Source: JAYYZW01 sp036339995 (GTDB taxonomy: Bacteria > Pseudomonadota > Gammaproteobacteria > Ga0077536). From it: 64,000 nucleotides of DNA. The translations under genes and the position numbers were made by a program. The notes below the pieces were generated by a model. It did not search any database. It saw only the letters and a program-made list of their open reading frames with translations, and was not told the origin of the DNA. Positions 43,727-51,842 of the stretch are shown in pieces. Position 1 is the first letter of the stretch. Every line of letters starts with the position of its first letter. Where the stretch lies: positions 8,035 through 72,034 of the forward strand of contig JAYYZW010000119.1 of NCBI GenBank assembly GCA_036339995.1. Direction: 5' to 3'.

Positions 43727-44224
43727 TTAGGCGTCGAGTCCGCGCAGGTACCAGATCAGGTCCATTTCCGGTACGTTGTGTCCGAATCCGGAGATGGCTG
43801 AGGAGATCTGTCCGCGATGATGGGTCCCGTGATTGAATACGTGCGGTAGTATTGAAGGTAGCGAGTTGCGAAAATCTGCACCGGACATGTTCTGGTAGAC
43901 GAGGTTGCGGGCAAGCGCAGCTTCGTCCTGCCCTGCGATCCAGGTCTTCCATCGGGCGGATTGTGTATAAAGCCTGCGTTCCAGTTCCGCACGATCGCCC
44001 TCGATCTCCGCATCCAGGCCAGGTACATCGAACGGGTCTTTGACGCAGCGTCCGTACCAGACCTCGTCACCCACGGGCAGGTGATTCAAGGTTCCGTGAA
44101 TACTTCGAAAACACAGTCCCGAATCAGCGAAATACTGATCGCTGGATACAGAGAGCAGGGCGTTGTAGAGCACTTCGAAGGCCCAGACGTGGTAGTCGGC
44201 CAGCATCAGCAAATGATTTTTCAC
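43727..44224 (-). CDS. DinB-family protein
   Basis: 165 residues forming a four-helix-bundle DinB/YfiT-type metalloprotein. The three expected metal His are visible: HGTLNHLPVGDEVW (about 44) and HVFNHGTHHRGQI (about 128-140). The family includes bacillithiol- and mycothiol-dependent transferases and isomerases; gammaproteobacterial members are mostly of unknown role. It is divergent from the ThDP enzyme gene. Confidence 0.88.
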   Translation of the reverse strand: MKNHLLMLADYHVWAFEVLYNALLSVSSDQYFADSGLCFRSIHGTLNHLPVGDEVWYGRCVKDPFDVPGLDAEIEGDRAELERRLYTQSARWKTWIAGQDEAALARNLVYQNMSGADFRNSLPSILPHVFNHGTHHRGQISSAISGFGHNVPEMDLIWYLRGLDA

Positions 44225-44254
44225 GGAGTTCTCTTAAATACCGATATGCGCGCA

Positions 44255-44270
44255 GTAGGTCATAGCCTAC
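44255..44270. promoter_or_regulatory. Dyad between divergent DinB and ThDP-enzyme genes
   Basis: GTAGG-TCATAG-CCTAC, a perfect 5-bp dyad with 6-bp spacing in an 89-bp divergent intergenic region. It could be an operator shared by both genes; only position and symmetry support this. Confidence 0.3.
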
Positions 44271-44313
44271 CGAATGATGTTGATGAAAAATAAGGCTTAA
44301 AAAAGGATTGAAT

Positions 44314-45879
44314 ATGAATGGCGCTCACGCCTTGCTAGATGCGCTGGTCGACGCCGGCGTCAATGTCTGTTTCGCCAACCCGGGCACCTCGGAGATGCAT
44401 CTGGTTTCGGCCATCGGCAAAAGCGACGCCATGCGCCCGGTCCTCTGCCTGTTCGAAGGCGTCGTTTCAGGGGCGGCCGATGGCTACGCGCGCATGAGCG
44501 GAAAACCTGCGATCACCTTGCTGCATCTCGGCCCCGGATTCTCCAACAGCATGGCGAATCTGCACAACGCGCGCCGCGCGCATTCGCCGCTCGTCAACAT
44601 CATCGGCGATCACGCTACCTGGCATCACAAGTACGACGCGCCGTTGACATCCGACGTACCTGCGCATGCCCGCATCCATTCGCATTGGCTCAAGGTAACG
44701 GAGTCCGCCGAGGACCTGGCCCTGGCCGGAGCCGAGGCGGTACAGGCGTCGATGGAAGGTGCGGGCAAGATCTCGACCCTCATCGTGCCGGCAAATCATG
44801 CCTGGGAGCCGGCGACGAAATCCTATGATCGCCTGCCGCCCCCGGAATTGCCGGCCGTTATTGACGCGCATGTCGATGCAGCCGCGAAGGCTTTGAAGAA
44901 TGGCAGGCGAACGGCGCTGCTACTCGGCGGCCACGCCCTGCGCGATCCGTCCCTAGCGTCCGCCGGACGGATTGCGGCAGCCACCGGCGCGGCGCTGTTG
45001 TGCGAAACCTTTTCGGCCCGACTTGAGCGAGGCGCCGGGCGTGTTCCCTTGCAGCGCATTCCGTATTTTGCCGAACTGGCCAGCGAATATCTGAAGGAAT
45101 TCGAACAGATGATCCTGATCGGCGCACAACGACCGGTCGCTTTTTTCGCGTATCCGGACGTCGCGAGCCTGCTCGTGACCGAAACCTGCGAAATGATCGA
45201 ACTGGCCGGTGTCGATGACGACATCTCGGCCTCACTCGCCGCACTTGCAGACGCACTCGATGCGCCGGCGAACGTCGCCGTGCAGCAACGCGTCGCATCT
45301 GTCGTGCCCGATGGCGAGCTGACTCCCGCTGCCGTCGGCGACGTCATCAACGCTCTGCTGCCCGAGCAGACGATTCTGGTTGACGAAGGGATTACCTGCG
45401 GACTGGAACTGTTCACCCGCACCGTGGGCGCGGCGCCGCACGACTGGCTCTCGATAACAGGCGGGTCGATCGGCCATGGCCTGCCGGTCAGTTTGGGCGC
45501 GAGTATCGCCTGCCCGCAGCGCAAAGTCGTTGCGTTTCAGGCGGACGGCAGCGCTATGTATACGGTACAGGCCCTGTGGAGCATGATGCGTGAAGAGACG
45601 GACGTTACGGTGGTGTTGATGAACAACAGCAGCTACGCCATTCTCAACATTGAGCTCACGCGACTCAAGACAGGCGAGCCCACGCCGAAGACGCTATCCA
45701 TGCTCGACCTGTCAAACCCGGACATCGATTGGGTGAGCATCGCCCGGGGCATGCAAATGCCCGCGAACCGCGCGGCGACGGTCGCAGAATTCCATCAGCA
45801 GTTTGGCGAAGCCATGCAAACGCAGGGGCCGTGCCTGATCGAGGTGAAGCTTGCGCAGCGACCGGGAGCTACTGCGTGA
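44314..45879 (+). CDS. Thiamine diphosphate-dependent enzyme, acetolactate synthase / benzoylformate decarboxylase-like
   Basis: 521 residues from the ATG at 44314, six bases after AAAAGGA. Pyr domain with the catalytic Glu in LCLFEGVVSGAADGYARMSG (about residue 50), central domain, and PP domain with the metal/ThDP motif QADGSAMYTVQALWSM through MNNSSYAIL (GDG...N type, here ADGS). It resembles IlvB-like proteins of unknown substrate rather than the anabolic IlvB or IlvI; there is no small-subunit gene adjacent. Beside two pyruvate-type aldolases it may process a 2-oxo acid. Its stop lies 6 bp before a palindromic element. Confidence 0.85.
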   Translation: MNGAHALLDALVDAGVNVCFANPGTSEMHLVSAIGKSDAMRPVLCLFEGVVSGAADGYARMSGKPAITLLHLGPGFSNSMANLHNARRAHSPLVNIIGDHATWHHKYDAPLTSDVPAHARIHSHWLKVTESAEDLALAGAEAVQASMEGAGKISTLIVPANHAWEPATKSYDRLPPPELPAVIDAHVDAAAKALKNGRRTALLLGGHALRDPSLASAGRIAAATGAALLCETFSARLERGAGRVPLQRIPYFAELASEYLKEFEQMILIGAQRPVAFFAYPDVASLLVTETCEMIELAGVDDDISASLAALADALDAPANVAVQQRVASVVPDGELTPAAVGDVINALLPEQTILVDEGITCGLELFTRTVGAAPHDWLSITGGSIGHGLPVSLGASIACPQRKVVAFQADGSAMYTVQALWSMMREETDVTVVLMNNSSYAILNIELTRLKTGEPTPKTLSMLDLSNPDIDWVSIARGMQMPANRAATVAEFHQQFGEAMQTQGPCLIEVKLAQRPGATA

Positions 45880-45885
45880 GCTTAG

Positions 45886-46046
45886 GGAACCTCTGAATAA
45901 GTTACGGCACATCTGCCTTGCCCGTGAAATTGCGGAGCCTTACGTTACGAACCTTGCCAATAGTCCTCGCTATTGCCTGCGGTTCGTGCCTCGATCTGCA
46001 CTGTTCATGAACAATTCAGACGCACCATGACTTATTCAGAGGTTCC
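45886..46046. repeat. MITE-like palindromic element, copy 3
   Basis: 161 bp, with GGAACCTCTGAATAAGT at the left and its complement at the right end. Left flank TTAG (45882-45885), right flank TCAG (46047-46050), a one-base variant of the target duplication. Same orientation as copy 2 and very similar internally, but the right half of the central hairpin has drifted (CTATTGCCTGCGG). The right flank provides the TGA stop of the minus-strand lipoprotein gene. It sits between two convergent genes. Confidence 0.88.
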
Positions 46047-46766
46047 TCAGATTCCAGATTCCTGAGCGGCGATCCCTATTGCGTTCGTCAACAAGACCGA
46101 CAAGGAATCGAATATCGTCGTGCGATGCGATTCTCTAATTGCCTGCACGCCAGAGCCGGTTTCGTATCGAGGCCGCCACACCGACTCCGTGAGCGGAGCG
46201 ACCTGCCGTCCGCCCGCTCTGCCGACAACGAATTGCCTTTTCACGTCAATGGCTTCGATTGCGATGGCGGCATAGGCGAATACGCCCGTATCGAAGGCTT
46301 TCTGGAAGCCGTAACCGCGAATGTTCTGGTTGGTATGGGTGACGTAGTCTTGCGCGATGTCCGGATAGACTACCACCACCATATCGAGGCCTTTTGCGGC
46401 GCCCGCCTGGTAAACGCGTTCGTGAATCTCACCGGTATCGCGGTAACCCCATTTGGATTCGGCAATACCAAACGAGCTGTCGTCCCGGCGGATCCGAATC
46501 ACCTCGAACCCTTTCCTGCGCAACCGGGCGCCGACTTTTTCATAGACGAGGGCGTCAGCGTCCCAGCCTTCCAGCACGGTGCTGGAGAACTTGCTTTCCA
46601 TGGCTGATATCGACAGGTAACTTATGTAGGGTTGCCGGTTGACCAGCGACAGCACGCCGACCTTGGTGATCCTCGCCGCATGCTCCGCGGTCATGCGTGA
46701 TTGGCTGGTATTCAGCAGGCAGCCCGTCAGCGCGGCGCAGCACAGATAGATCAAATTTTTGATCAC
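46047..46766 (-). CDS. Predicted lipoprotein of unknown function
   Basis: 239 residues from a GTG at 46766: MIKNLIYLCCAALTGC is a lipoprotein signal with lipobox LTGC. The mature part begins with ITKVGVLSLVNRQPYISYLS, has an alpha/beta look (FEVIRIRRDDSS, LDMVVVVYPDIAQDYV) and ends IGIAAQESGI. I recognise no family. The longer frame to 46910 overlaps the upstream gene and has no signal. The stop codon coincides with the border of a palindromic element. Confidence 0.65.
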   Translation of the reverse strand: MIKNLIYLCCAALTGCLLNTSQSRMTAEHAARITKVGVLSLVNRQPYISYLSISAMESKFSSTVLEGWDADALVYEKVGARLRRKGFEVIRIRRDDSSFGIAESKWGYRDTGEIHERVYQAGAAKGLDMVVVVYPDIAQDYVTHTNQNIRGYGFQKAFDTGVFAYAAIAIEAIDVKRQFVVGRAGGRQVAPLTESVWRPRYETGSGVQAIRESHRTTIFDSLSVLLTNAIGIAAQESGI

Positions 46767-46783
46767 GTTCGATGCCGAAATCG

Positions 46784-47278
46784 TCAAGCCTCGTCCGCAT
46801 CCCGCGTCCAGCGAAAATCGCAGTGATCCGCACCTTCCATCATTGTCTGCGTGCGTTCGAGTTTGAGATCGGAGCCTATGCCGGCAGTCATGGGCGGGTC
46901 GATGCCGCAAACCATGAGCCGCCCGAACTCCCGATCACCGAGTTTGCGAAATAGCTCCGCATACCGACAGCGCCGTACATTGAACGCCATCACGGTATCG
47001 GACTCCTCCACCGGCTCGATCTCGATGGCGTCGCCCGCGGTAAACATCGGTACGGCCTTACGCAGCTTTTCGAGGGAATTCGAGCCCTCGTTGCGGCCGA
47101 TCGAGCGACCGAATTCCGTGGCGAATTCATTGACTGCTACGGAGAGCAGTTCGCGCGCCCGGTCCGGGCCGATTTCGTCTTTAAGGCGCCGGTATAAGGG
47201 CAGCAGTATTTCAGCCTGAATTTTCACTCGCTCGATGTAGGGCAGCGGATCTGAAATCGTGTCAGCTTTCTGGTTCAT
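46784..47278 (-). CDS. L-2-amino-thiazoline-4-carboxylic acid hydrolase-like protein
   Basis: 164 residues. The C-terminal half, NVRRCRYAELFRKLGDREFG, LMVCGIDPPMTAGIGSDLKL and RTQTMMEGADHCDFRW, is characteristic of the ATC hydrolase family named after the Pseudomonas ATC-to-cysteine enzyme. Most homologues are of unproven substrate. It is followed by the lipoprotein gene and preceded after 4 bp by an AhpD-like gene; MetY, another sulfur enzyme, is next upstream. Confidence 0.8.
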   Translation of the reverse strand: MNQKADTISDPLPYIERVKIQAEILLPLYRRLKDEIGPDRARELLSVAVNEFATEFGRSIGRNEGSNSLEKLRKAVPMFTAGDAIEIEPVEESDTVMAFNVRRCRYAELFRKLGDREFGRLMVCGIDPPMTAGIGSDLKLERTQTMMEGADHCDFRWTRDADEA

Positions 47279-47282
47279 GTGT

Positions 47283-47903
47283 TTATCCTCTTACGCCTCG
47301 CCGATTGTCACCCGCCGCGATCACCGGCTTTTGCTCCCAGCCGAACGCCAGTGAACGCCAAACGTCACGGTAATCGTAATCAGTGTCTAGCGCGAGATTG
47401 AGGCGATTGTAGGCCGCAAAATCGCTCACCAGGTGCACGACCTGAACAATGCCCTTGTCGCTTAGACCGACCTCACGCAATGCGTCCGTATCGGTGTCGG
47501 TTACGGACCTGGCATCGGTGTTGACCTTGAGTGCGAAATCAACAATGACCTTCAGACGCGGGTCGTCCACGCCGTCAATCCCGTCGCTTACCACTCGCGC
47601 GACCTCCTCCTCGGCTGCGCCGAGGCCGTAATTGAGAATCGTGCAAAAGGCCGCGGTGCAGTACGCGCAGCCGTTCGCCTTTGATACTAGGATGCCGACG
47701 TGCTGGATCTCGGGCATCGACAGTTCACCGAATTCCCACAGCGCCTTGGTCGCCCCGAGTTTCGCTTTGAAAAACTCCGGAAAATTCATCTCGACGTAGA
47801 AATGATTCGGTACGGCGCCTTCCATCCGCGTGACCCACTCGAATATCTCGCGGATCTGGGGGGCATCGACGCTTTCCGGCTTAATGATTGCGACTCTGGC
47901 CAT
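47283..47903 (-). CDS. Carboxymuconolactone decarboxylase / AhpD-like protein
   Basis: 206 residues from the ATG at 47903 behind AGGAG. The redox-type motif CAYCTAAFCTI (CxxC followed by a further Cys, near residue 80) sits in the AhpD-like helical core; VVHLVSDFAAYNRLNLALDT closes it. These proteins act as alkylhydroperoxidase-like or thiol-disulfide proteins; the substrate is unknown. It is in an operon with the ATC hydrolase-like gene. Confidence 0.85.
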   Translation of the reverse strand: MARVAIIKPESVDAPQIREIFEWVTRMEGAVPNHFYVEMNFPEFFKAKLGATKALWEFGELSMPEIQHVGILVSKANGCAYCTAAFCTILNYGLGAAEEEVARVVSDGIDGVDDPRLKVIVDFALKVNTDARSVTDTDTDALREVGLSDKGIVQVVHLVSDFAAYNRLNLALDTDYDYRDVWRSLAFGWEQKPVIAAGDNRRGVRG

Positions 47904-47967
47904 GCCTAAGCTCCTGTGCACCCGCGGTGATCTAGCCGGTGCTGGCCTCGCGCACTGCCGCTCCCGT

Positions 47968-49251
47968 TTACGACGCCCTCAGCGCCTGATCGAGATCCCA
48001 CAGAATGTCGTCGAGGTCTTCCAGCCCGACTGAAATCCGAATCATGTCGGGGCTGATCCCCGCTTCCAACTGTTCTTCGTCGCTGAGCTGCTGGTGGGTG
48101 GTGCTTCCGGGGTGGATGACGAGGCTTTTGGCGTCGCCGACGTTCGCCAGGTGTGAATGGAGCTTCAGCGCATTGATGAAATTCCGGCCTGCATCGCGCC
48201 CGCCCTCGATCCCGAAGGTAAATATCGACCCCGGCCCCTTGGGCAGGTATTTTTTCGAGCGTTCGTGGAAGGGGTTGTCCGCGAGGCCGGCGTAGTTCAC
48301 CCACGGCACGTGCGGATGATCGTTCAGCCATTCTGCAACGGCCTGGCCATTCTGAACGTGGCGCTCCATGCGCATCGACAGGGTTTCCAGGCCCTGGAGA
48401 AACAGGAATGCATTAAAAGGGCTCATGCAGGCGCCGAGGTCGCGCATGATCTCGACCCGCGCTTTCAGGATGAACGCGAAGTTACCGAAGGTCTCCCAGT
48501 AACGCATCCCGTGATAGCCCGGCGAGGGCTCGACCATCTCCGGAAAGGTGCCGTTGTCCCAGGGAAAGGTGCCGCCGTCGACGATGATGCCGCCGATGCT
48601 CGTGCCGTGGCCGCCGATGAACTTGGTAGCGGAATGCACGATGATGTCGGCACCGTGTTCGAACGGCCGGCAGAGGTAGGGCGTCGCGAAAGTGTTGTCG
48701 ATGATGAGCGGAATCTCGTGGTCGTGGGCGATTTTCGCCACCGCTTCGATGTCGAAAATATCAGATTTCGGATTGCCGATGATCTCGCCGTAGCAGAGCT
48801 TGGTTTTCGGCGTAATGGCGCGGCGGAAGCTATCCGGATCGGCAGCATCGACGAAGTGCACCTTGATGCCGAAGCGTTTGAACGTCAGCGCGAACTGGTT
48901 GTAGGTGCCGCCGTAGAGTGTGTTCGACGATACCATCTCGTCGCCGGCCTGCAGCAGGGTCGCTATCGCGGTGAGCTGGCCGGCCTGACCCGAGGCGCAG
49001 GCCAGCGCGCCGACGCCGCCCTCGAGCGCGGCCAGGCGTTCCTCGAATGCCGCGGTCGTCGGGTTTGAAATACGCGAGTAAATATTACCGAATTTGTTGA
49101 GCGCGAACAGATGCGCGGCATGATCGGTATCCTCGAATACATAGGAACTGGTCTGGTAGATCGGCATGGCGCGCGCGCCGGTGGTCGGATCCGGTACCTG
49201 ACCCGCATGCAGCATCTGGGTGTTGAAGCCGAAATCAAATTTCTCGGGCAT
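47968..49251 (-). CDS. metY: O-acetylhomoserine sulfhydrylase (aminocarboxypropyltransferase)
   Basis: PLP enzyme forming homocysteine from O-acetylhomoserine and sulfide. 427 residues, the long MetY length rather than that of MetB or MetZ. MLHAGQVPDPTTGARAMPIY at the start, YSRISNPTTAAFEERLAAL, LYGGTYNQF, and the PLP-binding Lys in HSATKFIGGHGTSIGG. GGAGG is seven bases before the ATG. It supplies methionine by direct sulfhydrylation and complements the salvage genes at 11-13 and 29-31 kb. Confidence 0.95.
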   Translation of the reverse strand: MPEKFDFGFNTQMLHAGQVPDPTTGARAMPIYQTSSYVFEDTDHAAHLFALNKFGNIYSRISNPTTAAFEERLAALEGGVGALACASGQAGQLTAIATLLQAGDEMVSSNTLYGGTYNQFALTFKRFGIKVHFVDAADPDSFRRAITPKTKLCYGEIIGNPKSDIFDIEAVAKIAHDHEIPLIIDNTFATPYLCRPFEHGADIIVHSATKFIGGHGTSIGGIIVDGGTFPWDNGTFPEMVEPSPGYHGMRYWETFGNFAFILKARVEIMRDLGACMSPFNAFLFLQGLETLSMRMERHVQNGQAVAEWLNDHPHVPWVNYAGLADNPFHERSKKYLPKGPGSIFTFGIEGGRDAGRNFINALKLHSHLANVGDAKSLVIHPGSTTHQQLSDEEQLEAGISPDMIRISVGLEDLDDILWDLDQALRAS

Positions 49252-49298
49252 GGTGGGCCTCCGGGTGTATCCTGGTCCGGGCGCGGTCGGTGCGCGGA

Positions 49299-49814
49299 TT
49301 AATTGAACTTGAAGTGACAGTCGACGCGGTTAGCGCTGAGTACGCCCGTGTTCAGTCCGACGACGTCCAGCCCGTAGTCCTTCTTGCCGAAGAAGCGGCA
49401 CTGCTCGATCTTCACGCAGCGATCCATGATGACTTCCATGCCGGCCTTTGCGGCGGCGGCGGCGGCTTCGTCGTTGATCACCCCGATCTGCATCCAGAAC
49501 ACCTTGGCGCCAATTTGTTTGGCCTCGTCGACCAAGGGCATGACGGTGTCGCCGCGCCGGAATATGTCGACGATGTCGACCGGCTGGTCGAGCTCGAGCA
49601 GCGAGTCATAGCAGCGTACGCCCTGGATTTCCTCGTAGCGCGGGTTGATGGGGTACACGGTGTAGCCCTTGCTCAACATGTGCACCATCGCGCGGTAGCT
49701 GGCGCGCGTCGGGCTGGCCGAAACGCCGACCATGGCGATGCGTCGATAGGTCGTCAGAATATGCTTGGGGCGCTCTGAGAGCGCTCCGGTCATGATACCG
49801 GCGTACTCGCTCAA
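49299..49814 (-). CDS. CoA-binding domain protein (YccU-like)
   Basis: 171 residues from a TTG at 49814 behind GGGAGG; an ATG seven codons further is the alternative. Rossmann-type CoA-binding fold: IAMVGVSASPTRASYRAM, GYTVYPINPRY, VDIVDIFRR, and VFWMQIGVINDEAAAAA. Family members bind CoA in vitro but have no defined reaction. It lies 47 bp upstream of metY on the same strand. Confidence 0.88.
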   Translation of the reverse strand: MSEYAGIMTGALSERPKHILTTYRRIAMVGVSASPTRASYRAMVHMLSKGYTVYPINPRYEEIQGVRCYDSLLELDQPVDIVDIFRRGDTVMPLVDEAKQIGAKVFWMQIGVINDEAAAAAAKAGMEVIMDRCVKIEQCRFFGKKDYGLDVVGLNTGVLSANRVDCHFKFN

Positions 49815-49904
49815 TTCGAATTTCCTCCCTCGGGGATTTCGTTCTGGGCGCACCTACTATATCCGAACAGGCGACCGGTCGCATCGAACGGAAACGCAGT
49901 GCCG

Positions 49905-50414
49905 TCACCCCGTTTGGTTTCGATTTATCCACCGTCGATCGGCGAGCACCACCGAGGTTTCGATCTGACGCTCGGGGATGTTCCAGTATTCACGGAGCAA
50001 GCGTTCCTTGTCAGCATAGGATACGGGTACGAAACCATGACCTTCGTAGAAAGCGATGGCCCAGTTCGCGGCTGCCCAGGTCCCGACCAACAACGGCTTG
50101 CTGCAAGTCGATCGAACATGCGCTAGCAGCGCACGGCCGATGCCGGCGTGCTGCCGGCTCGGCGCGACATAAGCGTGGCGAATCAAGGCGAGGTCCCCGA
50201 GAACCTGAATGCCCATTACGCCCACGATCGCGGTCGCGTCGCCGGCCAGCCAGAATTCGACCCGTTGCGCGATTTCCCTTTCGAGTTCCTGTCTCGGCAT
50301 ATACGGTTCGTGCCATCGATCCGGCGGTATGACGCCCTTGTAGGCGACCGCAGCGTCGTTGATGATCCTTAATACCTCGTCAAAATCCGGTGGGCTATAA
50401 GGCCTGATTAACAT
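49905..50414 (-). CDS. GNAT-family N-acetyltransferase
   Basis: 169 residues. Acetyl-CoA pyrophosphate loop APSRQHAGIGRALLAHV (Q/RxxGxG/A), preceded by DLALIRHAYV strand beta-4 and followed by WAIAFYEGHGFVPVS. The N-terminal MLIRPYSPPDFDEVLRIIND is typical. The substrate is unknown. A separate palindromic element begins 33 bp upstream of its start. Confidence 0.88.
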   Translation of the reverse strand: MLIRPYSPPDFDEVLRIINDAAVAYKGVIPPDRWHEPYMPRQELEREIAQRVEFWLAGDATAIVGVMGIQVLGDLALIRHAYVAPSRQHAGIGRALLAHVRSTCSKPLLVGTWAAANWAIAFYEGHGFVPVSYADKERLLREYWNIPERQIETSVVLADRRWINRNQTG

Positions 50415-50447
50415 TTCTAACGAGCACCGTGTTACGGCTAGCCGCTT

Positions 50448-50595
50448 GTCGGACTTAGGGAGAATCTACTGCGGCGTTGGGATAGCGGTCCAGATGCGCG
50501 ATGGTTCTCGTTAAATAGTCCCACTATTCGCCTCAAACCATGACACATCTGGACTCGCTCTCCCAACCGCCTCGCTACGATTCCCTAAGTCCGAC
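50448..50595. repeat. 148-bp palindromic element of a different terminal type
   Basis: Ends GTCGGACTTAGGGA and its exact inverted copy TCCCTAAGTCCGAC. Inside, paired blocks continue (CCAGATG with CATCTGG, ATGGTT with AACCAT) to a centre AATAGT-CCC-ACTATT. The whole sequence can fold into one long imperfect hairpin. The centre resembles that of the TTAG-flanked family (AATAGT-CCCC-GCTATT) but the ends differ, and no outside direct repeat is evident. No ORF. It lies between a GNAT gene and a CoA-transferase gene on the same strand. Confidence 0.8.
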
Positions 50596-50601
50596 AGGCT
50601 G

Positions 50602-51807
50602 CTACGGTGCAGGGCCGATCACCCCGGATTTTTCCAGCGCCGCGATTTCTTCTGTCGTCATGCCCAGGTGGTCGCTCAGCACGTCGTAATTGTGTTCGCC
50701 GATACGTGCAACCGCAGCACCGACGACGGCATGGGTGTCGGAAAACAGAAACGGCGAGTTCGGCACCTTAAGCGGTCCGGCCGCGTCATTTACTTCGGTC
50801 AGCATGCCGCGATGGACCAGTTGCGGATCGCCGTCCAGGTCGCCTATCCCGCGATAAGTTGCGCACGGAAGCCGGCGCGCCTCGAAGGCTTCCATCGCTT
50901 CGGTCGAGGTCTTCGTGCGCGTCCAGGATTCGATTTCGTCCTGCAGAAAATCGTAGTTGTATATGCGGGCGGTGGTCGTGGTGAAGCGGGGATCTCCGAT
51001 CAAATCGGGGCGCCCTACGCAATTCATGAGGTCGACGAAATGGTGCTGGTTGAGCGGTATCACCATGACGAAGCCGTCGCGGGTTTCGAGCGGGCCGTAA
51101 TGCCGATCGTTCATTTCGCCGTTGAAGGCGCTTTGAAAGTCCTTGTGCATCGTCGCCAGCAGGGTGTCTTGCATCGCGATGTCGATGTACTGCCCTGTTC
51201 CTGAGTTGGCGCGGTAATAAAGGGCCGCCATGATGGCGCCAAAGGCCTGCAACGAGGCACTCGTATCACCCACTGGCAGGCCCATGTTCAGCGGTCGCGT
51301 GTGTCCGGGTTGGGCCCGCTGCGTGACGAAATCGTAACCGCTCGTCGCCTGCACGATAGGCGCGTAGGCGGGACGCGACGCTTCGGGCCCGGTCTGACCG
51401 TATCCCGATATCGAGCACATGATGAGTCGTGGATTGACCGATTTGAGGGTTTCGTAATCGAGGCCCAGACGCCGCATGACGCCCGGGCTGTAATTTTCGA
51501 TGACTATGTCGTGAGTTGCGAGCAGGCGCTTGCAAAGATCTACCGCCTCGGACCGTTTGAGATCCATCGACACGCAGAGCTTGCCGCTGTTCACTGCACT
51601 GAAAAGCGCGCTGACGTCGCCGCGCATGGGCCCCGCCGTACGGAGGATCTCACCCTCGGGCGCTTCAATTTTGACAACTTCGGCACCGAGGTCCGCCATC
51701 AGGCGCGTGCAGTAGGAGCCCGCGATCACTGCGGTGAAATCGAGTACGCGTACGCCGTCGAGCACGCGCGGTCCGTGTTCGTTGCGGTTTTTTTCCATAG
51801 TGAGCAT
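50602..51807 (-). CDS. CaiB/BaiF-family CoA transferase
   Basis: Class III CoA transferase. 401 residues: VLDGVRVLDFTAVIAGSYCT, LADLGAEVVKIE (after MAD), DLKRSEAVDLCKRLLATHDI, and the conserved Asp in LPVGDTSASLQAFGAIMAAL, which is the covalent-CoA residue region. RDGFVMVIPLNQHHF belongs to the second domain. Substrate unknown; no acyl-CoA dehydrogenase or ligase is beside it. It starts 35 bp downstream of rapA on the same strand. Confidence 0.93.
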   Translation of the reverse strand: MLTMEKNRNEHGPRVLDGVRVLDFTAVIAGSYCTRLMADLGAEVVKIEAPEGEILRTAGPMRGDVSALFSAVNSGKLCVSMDLKRSEAVDLCKRLLATHDIVIENYSPGVMRRLGLDYETLKSVNPRLIMCSISGYGQTGPEASRPAYAPIVQATSGYDFVTQRAQPGHTRPLNMGLPVGDTSASLQAFGAIMAALYYRANSGTGQYIDIAMQDTLLATMHKDFQSAFNGEMNDRHYGPLETRDGFVMVIPLNQHHFVDLMNCVGRPDLIGDPRFTTTTARIYNYDFLQDEIESWTRTKTSTEAMEAFEARRLPCATYRGIGDLDGDPQLVHRGMLTEVNDAAGPLKVPNSPFLFSDTHAVVGAAVARIGEHNYDVLSDHLGMTTEEIAALEKSGVIGPAP

Positions 51808-51842
51808 TCCGAGTCCGCCTTCTGCTGGCGATTGTGACCGGC

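Noticed and set aside
48157..49068. 303-codon plus-strand ORF
   Set aside because: Antisense shadow of metY; no ribosome site and no recognisable domain.
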